Shown here piece after piece: positions 36,998 to 44,314 of a stretch of DNA of 64,000 nt. How positions within the stretch are numbered: position 1 is the stretch's first letter; each line of letters starts with the position of its first letter. This stretch comes from Saccharomonospora viridis DSM 43017. GTDB lineage: Bacteria; Actinomycetota; Actinomycetes; Mycobacteriales; Pseudonocardiaceae. Location of the stretch: NCBI RefSeq assembly GCF_000023865.1, contig NC_013159.1:1204001-1268000 (forward strand). Direction: 5' to 3'. A program made the translations under genes and the position numbers. Under the pieces are notes generated by a model that saw only the letters and a program-made list of their open reading frames with translations, had not been told where the DNA came from and did not search any database.

Positions 36998-37098
36998 CGC
37001 GACGATTCCGAGGGCTGGCCAGGTGACGTAGTGGTGCCACGGCCGGGGCTTCGGCGGCTGTTGTGGCGGATATCCGTAGGGATAACAAGGACTTCCTC

Positions 37099-37422
37099 GC
37101 CACAGAAGGTGATCTCCCCATCACCCTGACTGAAGTGCAGATCACCCACCGACAACTTCGCACCCGGCACGAACACCGGATAAAACACCCGCGAACCCCG
37201 CGACAGGTTCTTGATGTCCTGGTTCCCACCGTTCTCCCGCGGGGGAGCGGTACACGCCGCCTCCTGCGCCGCCCGCTCGAACTCCGCACCCGACAACGAA
37301 CCCAACACCGCATTCTCCGCAGTCGGCGGCAACGCCAACGGCGGAACCCGCGACGGATCCGTCGCGATCAGATCACCCTCTCGCTCGCGAGGCCGCTGAC
37401 GAACCGGTAAACGAGGTATCAA
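37099..37422 (-). pseudogene. acetamidase/formamidase (FmdA) internal fragment
   Basis: About 108 residues include FERAAQEAACTAPPRENGGN, QDIKNLSRGSRVFYPVFVPG and AKLSVGDLHFSQGDGEITFC, the conserved core of FmdA/AmdA amidases that release ammonia from short amides. The homology stops abruptly after CG (about 37099), where sequence belonging to the membrane protein begins. Both ends of the enzyme are missing. Confidence 0.7.
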
Positions 37423-37436
37423 CCGGTGAGCGTGGA

Positions 37437-37979
37437 CGGGTCGATGCCCTTACAACCCTGACCGAGCTCGAGCGCTCGGCAACACGAATCACCGACGTAT
37501 CCGCCCTGCTCGTGCCTGGCCTGCTCCAGACTGCGGACTACGCGCGGGAGGTGTTGCGGGGCACCTCTGACACAGAAACCAAGATTGCAGTCCGTCTCGG
37601 TCGACGAGACGTGATCCTTCGGGATGAGACCCGGTGTTCATGCTGGAGTCGGTGCTGTACCGCGACACCGGCGCGAAGTCTTATTGGACCAGTTGCGGCA
37701 GATCGAGAATTTGGCTGGTCTCCCAAATGTGTGCGTCCGTATCATCCCGAAAGCGTGCGGGATCACCCCGGCGCACATGGGCTCGTTCGTGTTGATCGAG
37801 TTCGCGAAAGCGGACTCAATCGTTCACCTGGAACACCTCAGCACAGCGGCGTTCCCGCGGGACAAGGTTGACGTTGAGGCGCACCAGCGTGCTCGAATGA
37901 GTCTTGACCAGATAGCGATGAGGACGAGTCGCTCGGACTCATCGCTAACGTCATCGAGAAGAAGGAGACGACACAATGA
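37437..37979 (+). pseudogene. DUF5753 regulator remnant (second module)
   Basis: The HTH is missing. The frame begins VDALTTLTELERSATRITDV, then LLVPGLLQTADYAREVL, breaks near 37635, continues LDQLRQIENLAGLPNVCVRI and HMGSFVLIEFAKADSIVHLE, breaks again near 37920 and ends SLGLIANVIEKKETTQ. Its stop overlaps the DUF397 copy 2 start (ATGA), as in the intact module at 35097. A decayed duplicate, diverged from copy 1. Confidence 0.8.
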
Positions 37980-38173
37980 CCGTACACCAGGAACCTGCGG
38001 GTTGGGTGAAGTCAAGCTTCAGCAACCAGCACAATTGTGTGGAGTTCCGCTGCGTCGAGGGTGGCGTGGAAGTTCGCAACAGCAAGCGGCCCGATGAGGC
38101 GACCATCCGCTACACCGACAGCGAGTGGAAGGCGTTCGTTGCTGGTGTGAAGGCGGGCGAGTTCGACATCTGA
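37976..38173 (+). CDS. DUF397 protein, copy 2
   Basis: 65 residues: GWVKSSFSNQHNCVEFRCVE then the same GGVEVRNSKRPDEATIRYTD tail as copy 1. Intact although its partner regulator is broken. Its 3' part lies in the 151-bp perfect repeat, probably after gene conversion with copy 1. Confidence 0.88.
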   Translation: MTVHQEPAGWVKSSFSNQHNCVEFRCVEGGVEVRNSKRPDEATIRYTDSEWKAFVAGVKAGEFDI

Positions 38174-38202
38174 ACCGCTGAGTAGCGAATGAACGACAGC
38201 CC
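38052..38202 (+). repeat. 151-bp perfect direct repeat, copy B
   Basis: Identical to 36012-36162. It ends just inside the imperfect CAGCCC-type stem that follows DUF397 copy 2. Confidence 0.95.
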
Positions 38203-38315
38203 TCGGAACGCCGTAGAGCACCAGGGGCTGTTTGTTGCCACGATCGGGTGAATCCTCTTTTTGTGGTTCGCGCCGGTGGACATGGTGGTGACCAATCCGT
38301 CAAGAAAGGCGTGGC

Positions 38316-39464
38316 ATGACCACCACCCGTAGCGCGCTCGACTGGCGCGCACACGCGCAACGACTCGCTGGCCAACTCGTCGCCTCCGGCGACATCCGCA
38401 CCCCACGATGGCGCGATGCCATCGCCGCCGTCCCCCGACACCTTTTGGTGCCCACCGCCTACGAGCAGGACCACAGCGGCCGGTGGACGCCGTGGAGCAC
38501 CGTCGACGACCTCGATCGCGTCTACTCCCCGGAAACGCTCATCACCGACATTGACCCCGCTGGCATTGCGGTGTCCTCGTCGACGAAGCCGGACCTCATG
38601 GCGCGCATGCTCGAACTGCTCGACGCGCGCCCCGGGCATCGCGTGTTGGAAATCGGCACGGGCACCGGCTATAACGTGGGGCTGCTCGCTCACGCTCTAG
38701 GCGAGGAGAACGTGTTCTCCGTCGACATCGACCCCGACCTTGTCGACGCAGCTCGGGCACGGCTGGCGGTCGCCGGATATCACCCGACACTGGTTGCTGA
38801 CGACGGCGCGGGCGGGGTGCCGGAACATGCGCCCTACGACAGGATCATCGCAACCTGTTCCGCGCCGCGTGTGCCGTGGGCATGGGTGGAGCAGCTCGCC
38901 GACGAGGGCGTGATCCTCGCCGACGTGAAAGTCGCCGCTAGCGCGGGCAACCTCGTTCGCCTCACCCGCGTCGACGAGGACACCCTCGTTGGCCGCTTCA
39001 CCACCCGATGGGCCGGGTTCATGGCCATGCGCCACCACCACGACATCCCCACGGCCTTGACACCGATCCCTACCAGGGGCGAGGGCGCCACGTACCGAAC
39101 CACGGACCTCGACACTCCACGGGTGTGGGAGATTCCGCCCCTGTGGTTCCTGATCAACCTGTGGCAAGGACCGGTCGGCTTCGGCTACACACTCGACTCG
39201 GATACCCGTCAACCCACCGGTGCCCTCTACACCGCTGCGGACGGATCGTGGTGCCACACCATTACCGAATCCGGTCGGCACACAGTCGCCGAGGGTGGGC
39301 CCCGCCGGTTGTGGTCGACCATCGAACACGCCGCCACCCGGTGGCGGGAACTCGACGAGCCTGATTGGGACCGGCTTGGTTTGACTGTCTCCCGGGCAGA
39401 ACAAACGGTGTGGATTGACCACCCCGACGGGCCCGCGTGGAATCTGCTGGCCGAGCGTAGGTGA
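38316..39464 (+). CDS. PIMT-like SAM-dependent methyltransferase
   Basis: 382 residues. The N-terminal 230 resemble protein-L-isoaspartate O-methyltransferase: AAVPRHLLVPTAY, VYSPETLITDIDPAGIAVSS, TKPDLMARMLELLDARPGHR, VLEIGTGTGYNVGLLAHALG (SAM motif I), IATCSAPRVPWAWVEQLADE. A 150-residue C-terminal extension (WEIPPLWFLINLWQGPVGFG) is typical of the actinomycete variants found near DUF397 genes or in ATP-grasp peptide (graspetide/pimtide) clusters. No ATP-grasp or precursor gene is visible, so the substrate is open. Confidence 0.85.
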   Translation: MTTTRSALDWRAHAQRLAGQLVASGDIRTPRWRDAIAAVPRHLLVPTAYEQDHSGRWTPWSTVDDLDRVYSPETLITDIDPAGIAVSSSTKPDLMARMLELLDARPGHRVLEIGTGTGYNVGLLAHALGEENVFSVDIDPDLVDAARARLAVAGYHPTLVADDGAGGVPEHAPYDRIIATCSAPRVPWAWVEQLADEGVILADVKVAASAGNLVRLTRVDEDTLVGRFTTRWAGFMAMRHHHDIPTALTPIPTRGEGATYRTTDLDTPRVWEIPPLWFLINLWQGPVGFGYTLDSDTRQPTGALYTAADGSWCHTITESGRHTVAEGGPRRLWSTIEHAATRWRELDEPDWDRLGLTVSRAEQTVWIDHPDGPAWNLLAERR

Positions 39465-39481
39465 CGACAAGGTCACACGGC

Positions 39482-39525
39482 AAACAGCCCCCGAGCACCT
39501 AAGTCACGGTGCTGGGGGGCTGTTT
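39482..39525. terminator. bidirectional CAGCCCC-type terminator
   Basis: A stem of 15 bp with one mismatch (39485-39499 with 39508-39522) and an 8-nt loop, flanked by AAA and TTT, between the methyltransferase and the convergent 57-residue gene. Confidence 0.75.
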
Positions 39526-39531
39526 CGTACG

Positions 39532-39705
39532 TCAGGCGCGGCGCACCTCGATTGCTGTGCCCTCGGGGCGGTGTGCCACCCGTTCCTCGTCGCTGGACGC
39601 CTCGCCACCCGGCGGAGAGGCCCGCGTGGTCCGTAACCGGCACTCAACACCGTCGCCGTGCACAGCGGGGGCGGACATGTCCGACTGGACGTTGTAGCGG
39701 AACAT
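39532..39705 (-). CDS. 57-residue hypothetical protein
   Basis: MFRYNVQSDMSAPAVHGDGV ... EGTAIEVRRA. Arg/Glu-rich, no TM. No clear ribosome-binding site; ATG 39678 is an alternative. It contains a TTA leucine codon (plus-strand TAA near 39634), rare in high-GC actinobacteria and possibly dependent on the bldA tRNA. The C-terminal GTAIEV is echoed by a remnant GTAIEVHRPQ ending at 36200, which suggests a duplicated island gene. Confidence 0.4.
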   Translation of the reverse strand: MFRYNVQSDMSAPAVHGDGVECRLRTTRASPPGGEASSDEERVAHRPEGTAIEVRRA

Positions 39706-39783
39706 GTCGATGCCGCGTGCTGCAGCTGCTCGGCCAACCAGTCTTTGAACCGCTCGACCTTCACGCCATCGCTACGCGAGGAA

Positions 39784-39821
39784 GAGCGAAGGGTCGCAGG
39801 TTCAAATCCTGTCACCCCGAC
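39784..39821 (+). repeat. attR: 38-bp direct repeat
   Basis: Exact copy of 31481-31518, the 3' half of tRNA-Pro(TGG). The 5' half of a tRNA is absent here, so it is not a second tRNA. Marks the right end of the island. Confidence 0.92.
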
Positions 39822-39862
39822 AGCGTGACGGCCGCGAGCCCGGCGTCCCGGTGACGTCAGGC

Positions 39863-40699
39863 TCAGCGGCGTCTCCGCAGCCACCAGGCGACGGGGAACA
39901 ACATCGCGAAAGCGACGAGCGAGGTCACGACCACCATGACGACGATCCGGGGGTCGTCGAAGCTCTGAGTCGCCACCACCGTGGCGGCGGCGATGTTGCG
40001 TTGGGACGTCCCCAGTCCCAAGATCTCGCGTCGCTCGGCACGGCGGCCGCCCAGTGCGTAGCCGATCAGGAAAGCGCCTCCGATCACCACCAGCCCCGAC
40101 ACGATCACGTCCCATCGGGCGATCCCGACTATCCTCCGGGCGTTCGCCAGCACCGTGATCACGACGACCGCCACGAGTGCCGCCGTCGACGTGTGCCGCA
40201 AGGCCGGGGTGACGCGTTCGGCAAGCCTCGGTAGCCGAGAGTGACCGAACAAGCCCACGGCCAGGGGAAGCAGCATCGTCAGCAACAGCGGAACCCCGAT
40301 CGCGAGCGCACTGACCTCGGTGCCCGGGATCAGCAGGGGCACCGCCACGGGCATGTACAACACCGTCACGGGCAGCAGTACCACGAGCAGAGCGGCGCTG
40401 AGACCGAGATCACCCTGAGCGGCCTCGGCGAGCTTGATGAGGAAGGGCGCGCCCGCCGCGGTGGCGACCAACAGCAAGCCGATCTCGAACGGTTGTTCCA
40501 ACGACACCAGCCACAGCACTCCGAGGGCCAGTAGGGGCACCAGGACGAAATTGGCCACCAGCGCCAGGACGATCGCCCCCGCGTCACGCAGCTGGGCGAG
40601 AAGCCTGCTCAGGGAGTTGCTCAGTCCCACCGAGAGCATCGACGAGACCGAGAACACCACCACCGCGATGTTCAGCAGGGAAGCGAGCACACCGGACAC
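39863..40699 (-). CDS. bile acid:sodium symporter (BASS) family transporter
   Basis: 278 residues, about 8-9 TM helices. It has the family's FSVSSMLSVGLSNSLSRLL start, a discontinuous-helix region ATAAGAPFLIKLAEAAQGDL, and the C-terminal LGLGTSQRNIAAATVVATQS. Sodium-coupled uptake of an organic anion is likely; the substrate is unknown. First chromosomal gene right of the island. Confidence 0.85.
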   Translation of the reverse strand: MSGVLASLLNIAVVVFSVSSMLSVGLSNSLSRLLAQLRDAGAIVLALVANFVLVPLLALGVLWLVSLEQPFEIGLLLVATAAGAPFLIKLAEAAQGDLGLSAALLVVLLPVTVLYMPVAVPLLIPGTEVSALAIGVPLLLTMLLPLAVGLFGHSRLPRLAERVTPALRHTSTAALVAVVVITVLANARRIVGIARWDVIVSGLVVIGGAFLIGYALGGRRAERREILGLGTSQRNIAAATVVATQSFDDPRIVVMVVVTSLVAFAMLFPVAWWLRRRR

Positions 40700-40756
40700 A
40701 CCACCAACCCCGTCCTCGAAAGGTCTACCGCGTTCTCACCCGGGTCCGATCGAGGT

Positions 40757-42180
40757 TCAGTCGGGTTCGCTCACCGCGGGACCGGTCGTCGACGACCGAC
40801 GGGGCAGGCCGGGGTGTTCCGGGGGGAACGGCAACTGCTCGGCGTTGAGACGTTCCCAGGCTGTCCTCAGCTCGGCCAGGACATCGGGGTGCTGGCCGGA
40901 GAGATCGGCTCTCTCCCTACCGTCGACCGTGACGTCGTAGAGTAGGTGATAGTCGCCGGGTTCGCGGGGCCAGTTGCCCAACACCGCGCGTTCGCGCCTG
41001 TCGAAGAGGTACTTGAACCGCCCCCGCCGCAGCGCCCCCTGGTTCGAGGTGCGCCAAAAGAGGTCGTGTTCGGGGAATTCCGCGCCCTCCGTCAACCACG
41101 ACGCCAGACTCACCCCGTCCAACGGCCAGTCCTCGTGCGGTTCCGCCCCACCCAGCTCGATCAGCGTGGCCGTCAGGTCCATGTGATGACCGGCCGGTCG
41201 CTGACCTGGCCCGCCGCCACGACCGCAGGCCAGCGCAGGATGAGCGGTACCCGGATGCCGCCTTCGGTGAGATCCCCCTTCTCACCCACGAAGGGCCAGT
41301 TCCTCGACCACCGTTCTCCGCCGTTGTCCGAGGTGAACACCACGATCGTGTCATCGGACCTGCCCGCCCCGGCCAGGGCGTCCAGAACGCGTCCGATGCC
41401 CGCGTCCATGGCCTCGACCAGTTCTCGGTACTTGGCGAGCGAACCACCGTCCAAGTGGAGCAGCGGGGAGTGGGTCCAGTCCTGTTCGTATCGGGAGCGG
41501 ATCTCCCGGCCCACCGCGGAGTCTCTGGGGCCTTCCCACGGCCAGTGCGGTGCGGTGTAGTTGAGCTGTACGTAGAAGGGGCCGTCCTGATCGGCGGCGA
41601 TGTATTCGGCGGCGCGGTCGGAGATCAGGTCCGTGTAGTAGCCCGCCTGTTCGACCGGGGTCTCACCTTCGTAGAGGTCGGGTTGACCGAGTGTGTCGAC
41701 GTGCTCGAAGTAGTCCATCGCGCCGTCGAGGTTGCCGAAGAACGTCTGGAAACCGATGCGCAGTGGGCTGTACCACGGCAGCCAGCCGCAATGCCACTTA
41801 CCGAACATCGCCGTCCGGTAGCCCGCGCCGGCGAGGATCGACGGCAGCGTCGGGTGGTCGGCCGGAATGCCGTTCTCCGGGGTCCGTCTCGTGAGGGGTT
41901 CTTCCAGGCCCGCCTGCAACCTCCCGGGGAAGCGGCCGGTGTAGAGACTGATCCGCGTCGGTGAACACCACGATGAGCCCGCGTAACCGTGGGTGAAACG
42001 AATCCCTTCGGTGGCCAGGCGGTCGAGGTTCGGCGTTCGGATTGTCGTGGAGCCGTAGCAGCCGAGATCCGCCCAGCCCAGGTCGTCGGCGAGGATGAAG
42101 AGCACGTTCGGGGGAGTCGTCGGACGGCCACGTTCGAGTCCGTCGAAAGCCCGTCGGATTGTCGTGGAGCCGTTCGGCAT
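40757..42180 (-). pseudogene. arylsulfatase, frameshifted near its C-terminus
   Basis: Sulfatase-family hydrolase. ATG 42180; metal site NVLFILADDLGWADLGCYGS; signature SSWCSPTRISLYTGRFPGR with the Cys converted to formylglycine (C-S-P-T-R); later VFTSDNGGE. At 41173-41182 the frame ends (PVITWT stop) while the next frame continues MDLTATLIELGGAEPHEDWP through 141 residues. One missing base accounts for it: the family reads PVIT-MD-TATL without interruption. Either a true pseudogene or a sequencing error. No signal peptide is seen. Confidence 0.8.
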
Positions 42181-42225
42181 GGTGCTCTCCTCAGTGGGGA
42201 TGCCGGTTGTCCGCGGGGACATACC

Positions 42226-42264
42226 CCTGGGGTGGGGGCACAAACGCGGCGCTCCCACCCCAGG
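42226..42264 (-). terminator. hairpin after the symporter operon
   Basis: A perfect 11-bp stem CCTGGGGTGGG (42226-42236) with 42254-42264 and a 17-nt loop, between the symporter stop (42297) and the sulfatase start. Confidence 0.65.
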
Positions 42265-42296
42265 TTCTCGCTCCACAGGGGCCTTACCAGGCCTTC

Positions 42297-43895
42297 TCAG
42301 TCCTTCTCGGCACCCGCGCCGGTGAGGGAACGCACCTCCATCTCCTTGTGCTTGTCCTCCAGGTGTTCCTTCGACAACACGGTGCCCAACCAACCGAGGA
42401 AGAACGACACCGGAATCGACACCAGGCCCGGGTTCTGCAGCGGGAACCAGTGGAAGTCGACGCTTGTGATCATCGACTTCTCGGTACCCGACACGGCGGG
42501 CGAGAACACGATCAGCACGAGGGTGACCGTCAGACCGCCGTAGATCGACCACAGCGCGCCGGAGGTGTTGAACCGCTTCCAAAACAGCGAGTACAGGATC
42601 GTCGGCAGGTTCGCCGACGCGGCGACCGCGAACGCCAGCGCCACGAGGAACGCCACGTTCTGGTCCTTGGCCAGGATGCCGCCGATGATCGCCACGGCCC
42701 CGATCACGCAGGCCGTGATACGTGCGACCTTGACCTCGGTGTTCTTGTTGTCGGCCTTGCCCCGCTTGATGACGTTGACGTACACGTCGTGCGCGAAGGA
42801 CGCCGATGCGGTGATCGTCAGACCCGCCACCACCGCCAGGATCGTCGCGAACGCCACGGCCGCGATGAACCCGAGCAGCAAGGGGCCGCCCAAAGCCTCC
42901 GCCAGCAGTGGCGCGGCCGAGTTCTCGCCGCCGGGCGCGTTGCTGATCGTGTCGGACCCGACGATGGCCGCGGCGCCGTAGCCGAGGACCAGGGTGAACA
43001 GGTAGAACAGGCCGATCAGGGCGATGGCCCAGACCACCGACTTGCGGGCGTCCTTGGCGGTGGGCACGGTGTAGAAGCGCATGAGGACGTGCGGCAGGCC
43101 CGCGGTCCCCAGCACGAGCGCGATGCCCAACGACAAGAAGTCGATCTTCGAGGCCTCGCTCACGCCGTACTTCGCGCCCGGGTTCAGCATGGACTCGCCG
43201 TCCGGTGACCGTTCGACGGCGGCCCCGAGGAGTTCGGAGAAGTTCAGTCCGTAGTGGCCCAGAACCCACACCGTCATCGCGAACGTGCCCGCGATGAGGA
43301 GCGCGGCCTTGATGATCTGCACCCAGGTCGTGCCCTTCATCCCACCGACGAGCACGTACAGGATCATGACGACGCCGACCACGCAGATGACGACGGCCTG
43401 TCCGAAGTCGCTGTCGATGCCCAACAGCAGCGATACGAGTGCTCCCGCACCCGCCATCTGGGCGAGGAGGTAGAAGAACGACACGGCCATCGTGGACGTC
43501 GCCGCCGCGGCCCGGACCGGGCGTTGCCGCATCCGGAAGGCGAGTACGTCGCCCATGGTGAACTTGCCCGTGTTCCGCAGCAGTTCGGCGACCAGCAACA
43601 ACGCGACCAGCCAGGCGACGAGGAATCCGATCGAGTAGAGGAAGCCGTCGTAGCCGTACACGGCGATCGCGCCCGCGATACCCAGGAACGACGCCGCCGA
43701 CAGGTAGTCGCCCGCGATGGCGGTGCCGTTCTGCGGTCCGGAGAAGGAACGGCCCGCCGCGTAGTAGTCCGAGGCGGTCTTGGTGTTCCGTGAGGCCCGG
43801 AAGACGACGACCAGCGTCACGATGACGAACAGCGCGAAGATGGTGATGTTGAGGACGGGATTGTTGCCCTCGATGCTCTGGGCGAGGGTGGTCAC
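42297..43895 (-). CDS. cation/acetate-type solute:sodium symporter (ActP/MctC-like)
   Basis: 532 residues, about 13 TM helices of the SSS family. Typical segments: GPQNGTAIAGDYLSAASFLG, IAGAIAVYGYDGFLYSIGFL, AQMAGAGALVSLLLGI, TAGLPHVLMRFYTVPTAKDA. It resembles acetate permease ActP and corynebacterial MctC, which import acetate, pyruvate and propionate. Its start overlaps the DUF485 stop by 4 bp, the standard partner arrangement for this transporter. Confidence 0.92.
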   Translation of the reverse strand: MTTLAQSIEGNNPVLNITIFALFVIVTLVVVFRASRNTKTASDYYAAGRSFSGPQNGTAIAGDYLSAASFLGIAGAIAVYGYDGFLYSIGFLVAWLVALLLVAELLRNTGKFTMGDVLAFRMRQRPVRAAAATSTMAVSFFYLLAQMAGAGALVSLLLGIDSDFGQAVVICVVGVVMILYVLVGGMKGTTWVQIIKAALLIAGTFAMTVWVLGHYGLNFSELLGAAVERSPDGESMLNPGAKYGVSEASKIDFLSLGIALVLGTAGLPHVLMRFYTVPTAKDARKSVVWAIALIGLFYLFTLVLGYGAAAIVGSDTISNAPGGENSAAPLLAEALGGPLLLGFIAAVAFATILAVVAGLTITASASFAHDVYVNVIKRGKADNKNTEVKVARITACVIGAVAIIGGILAKDQNVAFLVALAFAVAASANLPTILYSLFWKRFNTSGALWSIYGGLTVTLVLIVFSPAVSGTEKSMITSVDFHWFPLQNPGLVSIPVSFFLGWLGTVLSKEHLEDKHKEMEVRSLTGAGAEKD

Positions 43896-44236
43896 GACTC
43901 GTCCCCTTCCATGTTCTTCCTGATCCGGTCGGCGATCGGGTCGAGCTTGCGGTTGGCGTAGCGGATGTAGAGGGCCGTGATCGCGAACGTCGACACGAAC
44001 TGCAGCAGGCCGAAGATCAGACCGATGTTGATGTTGCCGACGACCTTGATGGCCATGAAGTCGTGCGCGTAGTCCGCCACCACGACGTAGGTCAGGTACC
44101 AGACAAGGAAGAGCGCGGTCATGGGGAAGACGAACCGCCGCAGTCGGCTGCGCAGTCGCTGGAAGTCCTCGCTCGCGTGGACCTCCGCCCAGGACTGTGC
44201 CCCGGGCGGACGTGCCTCGGATTCGGTGGTACTCAC
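43892..44236 (-). CDS. DUF485 membrane protein, symporter partner
   Basis: 114 residues, two TM helices (FVFPMTALFLVWYLTYVVVA; INIGLIFGLLQFVSTFAITA), DUF485 family, habitually encoded just upstream of ActP-type symporters (YjcH in E. coli). ATGA overlap with the symporter. Lies 78 bp behind the other symporter gene. Confidence 0.88.
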   Translation of the reverse strand: MSTTESEARPPGAQSWAEVHASEDFQRLRSRLRRFVFPMTALFLVWYLTYVVVADYAHDFMAIKVVGNINIGLIFGLLQFVSTFAITALYIRYANRKLDPIADRIRKNMEGDES

Positions 44237-44314
44237 TCCTGACCTCCTTGTCAGTGAACGCGTGCGTGTGCGTGGTGCGTCACAGTAAGGAGGAGGACGG
44301 ACAGGACGTAATCG

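Larger units (their letters stand above)
31481..39821. mobile_element. 8.3-kb genomic island integrated in tRNA-Pro(TGG)
   Basis: Bounded by the perfect 38-bp repeat that copies the tRNA-Pro 3' end, the signature of tyrosine-recombinase integration. It contains a recombinase N-terminal fragment beside attL, frameshifted methyltransferase and CYTH genes, a three-gene minus-strand cassette, an intact XRE-DUF5753/DUF397 pair and a decayed second copy, zinc-ribbon microproteins, an amidase fragment, and a PIMT-like methyltransferase. No replication, transfer or complete integrase gene is visible, so it is probably immobile now. Confidence 0.85.

Noticed and set aside
39779-39822. Second tRNA-Pro gene
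   Set aside because: Only the 3' half is present; no acceptor 5' strand, D-arm or anticodon. It is the attR copy.
39504-40115. 203-codon minus-strand frame containing GVTGFEPATLRS
   Set aside because: That peptide is the well-known artefact of translating the antisense of a tRNA 3' end, here the attR repeat.
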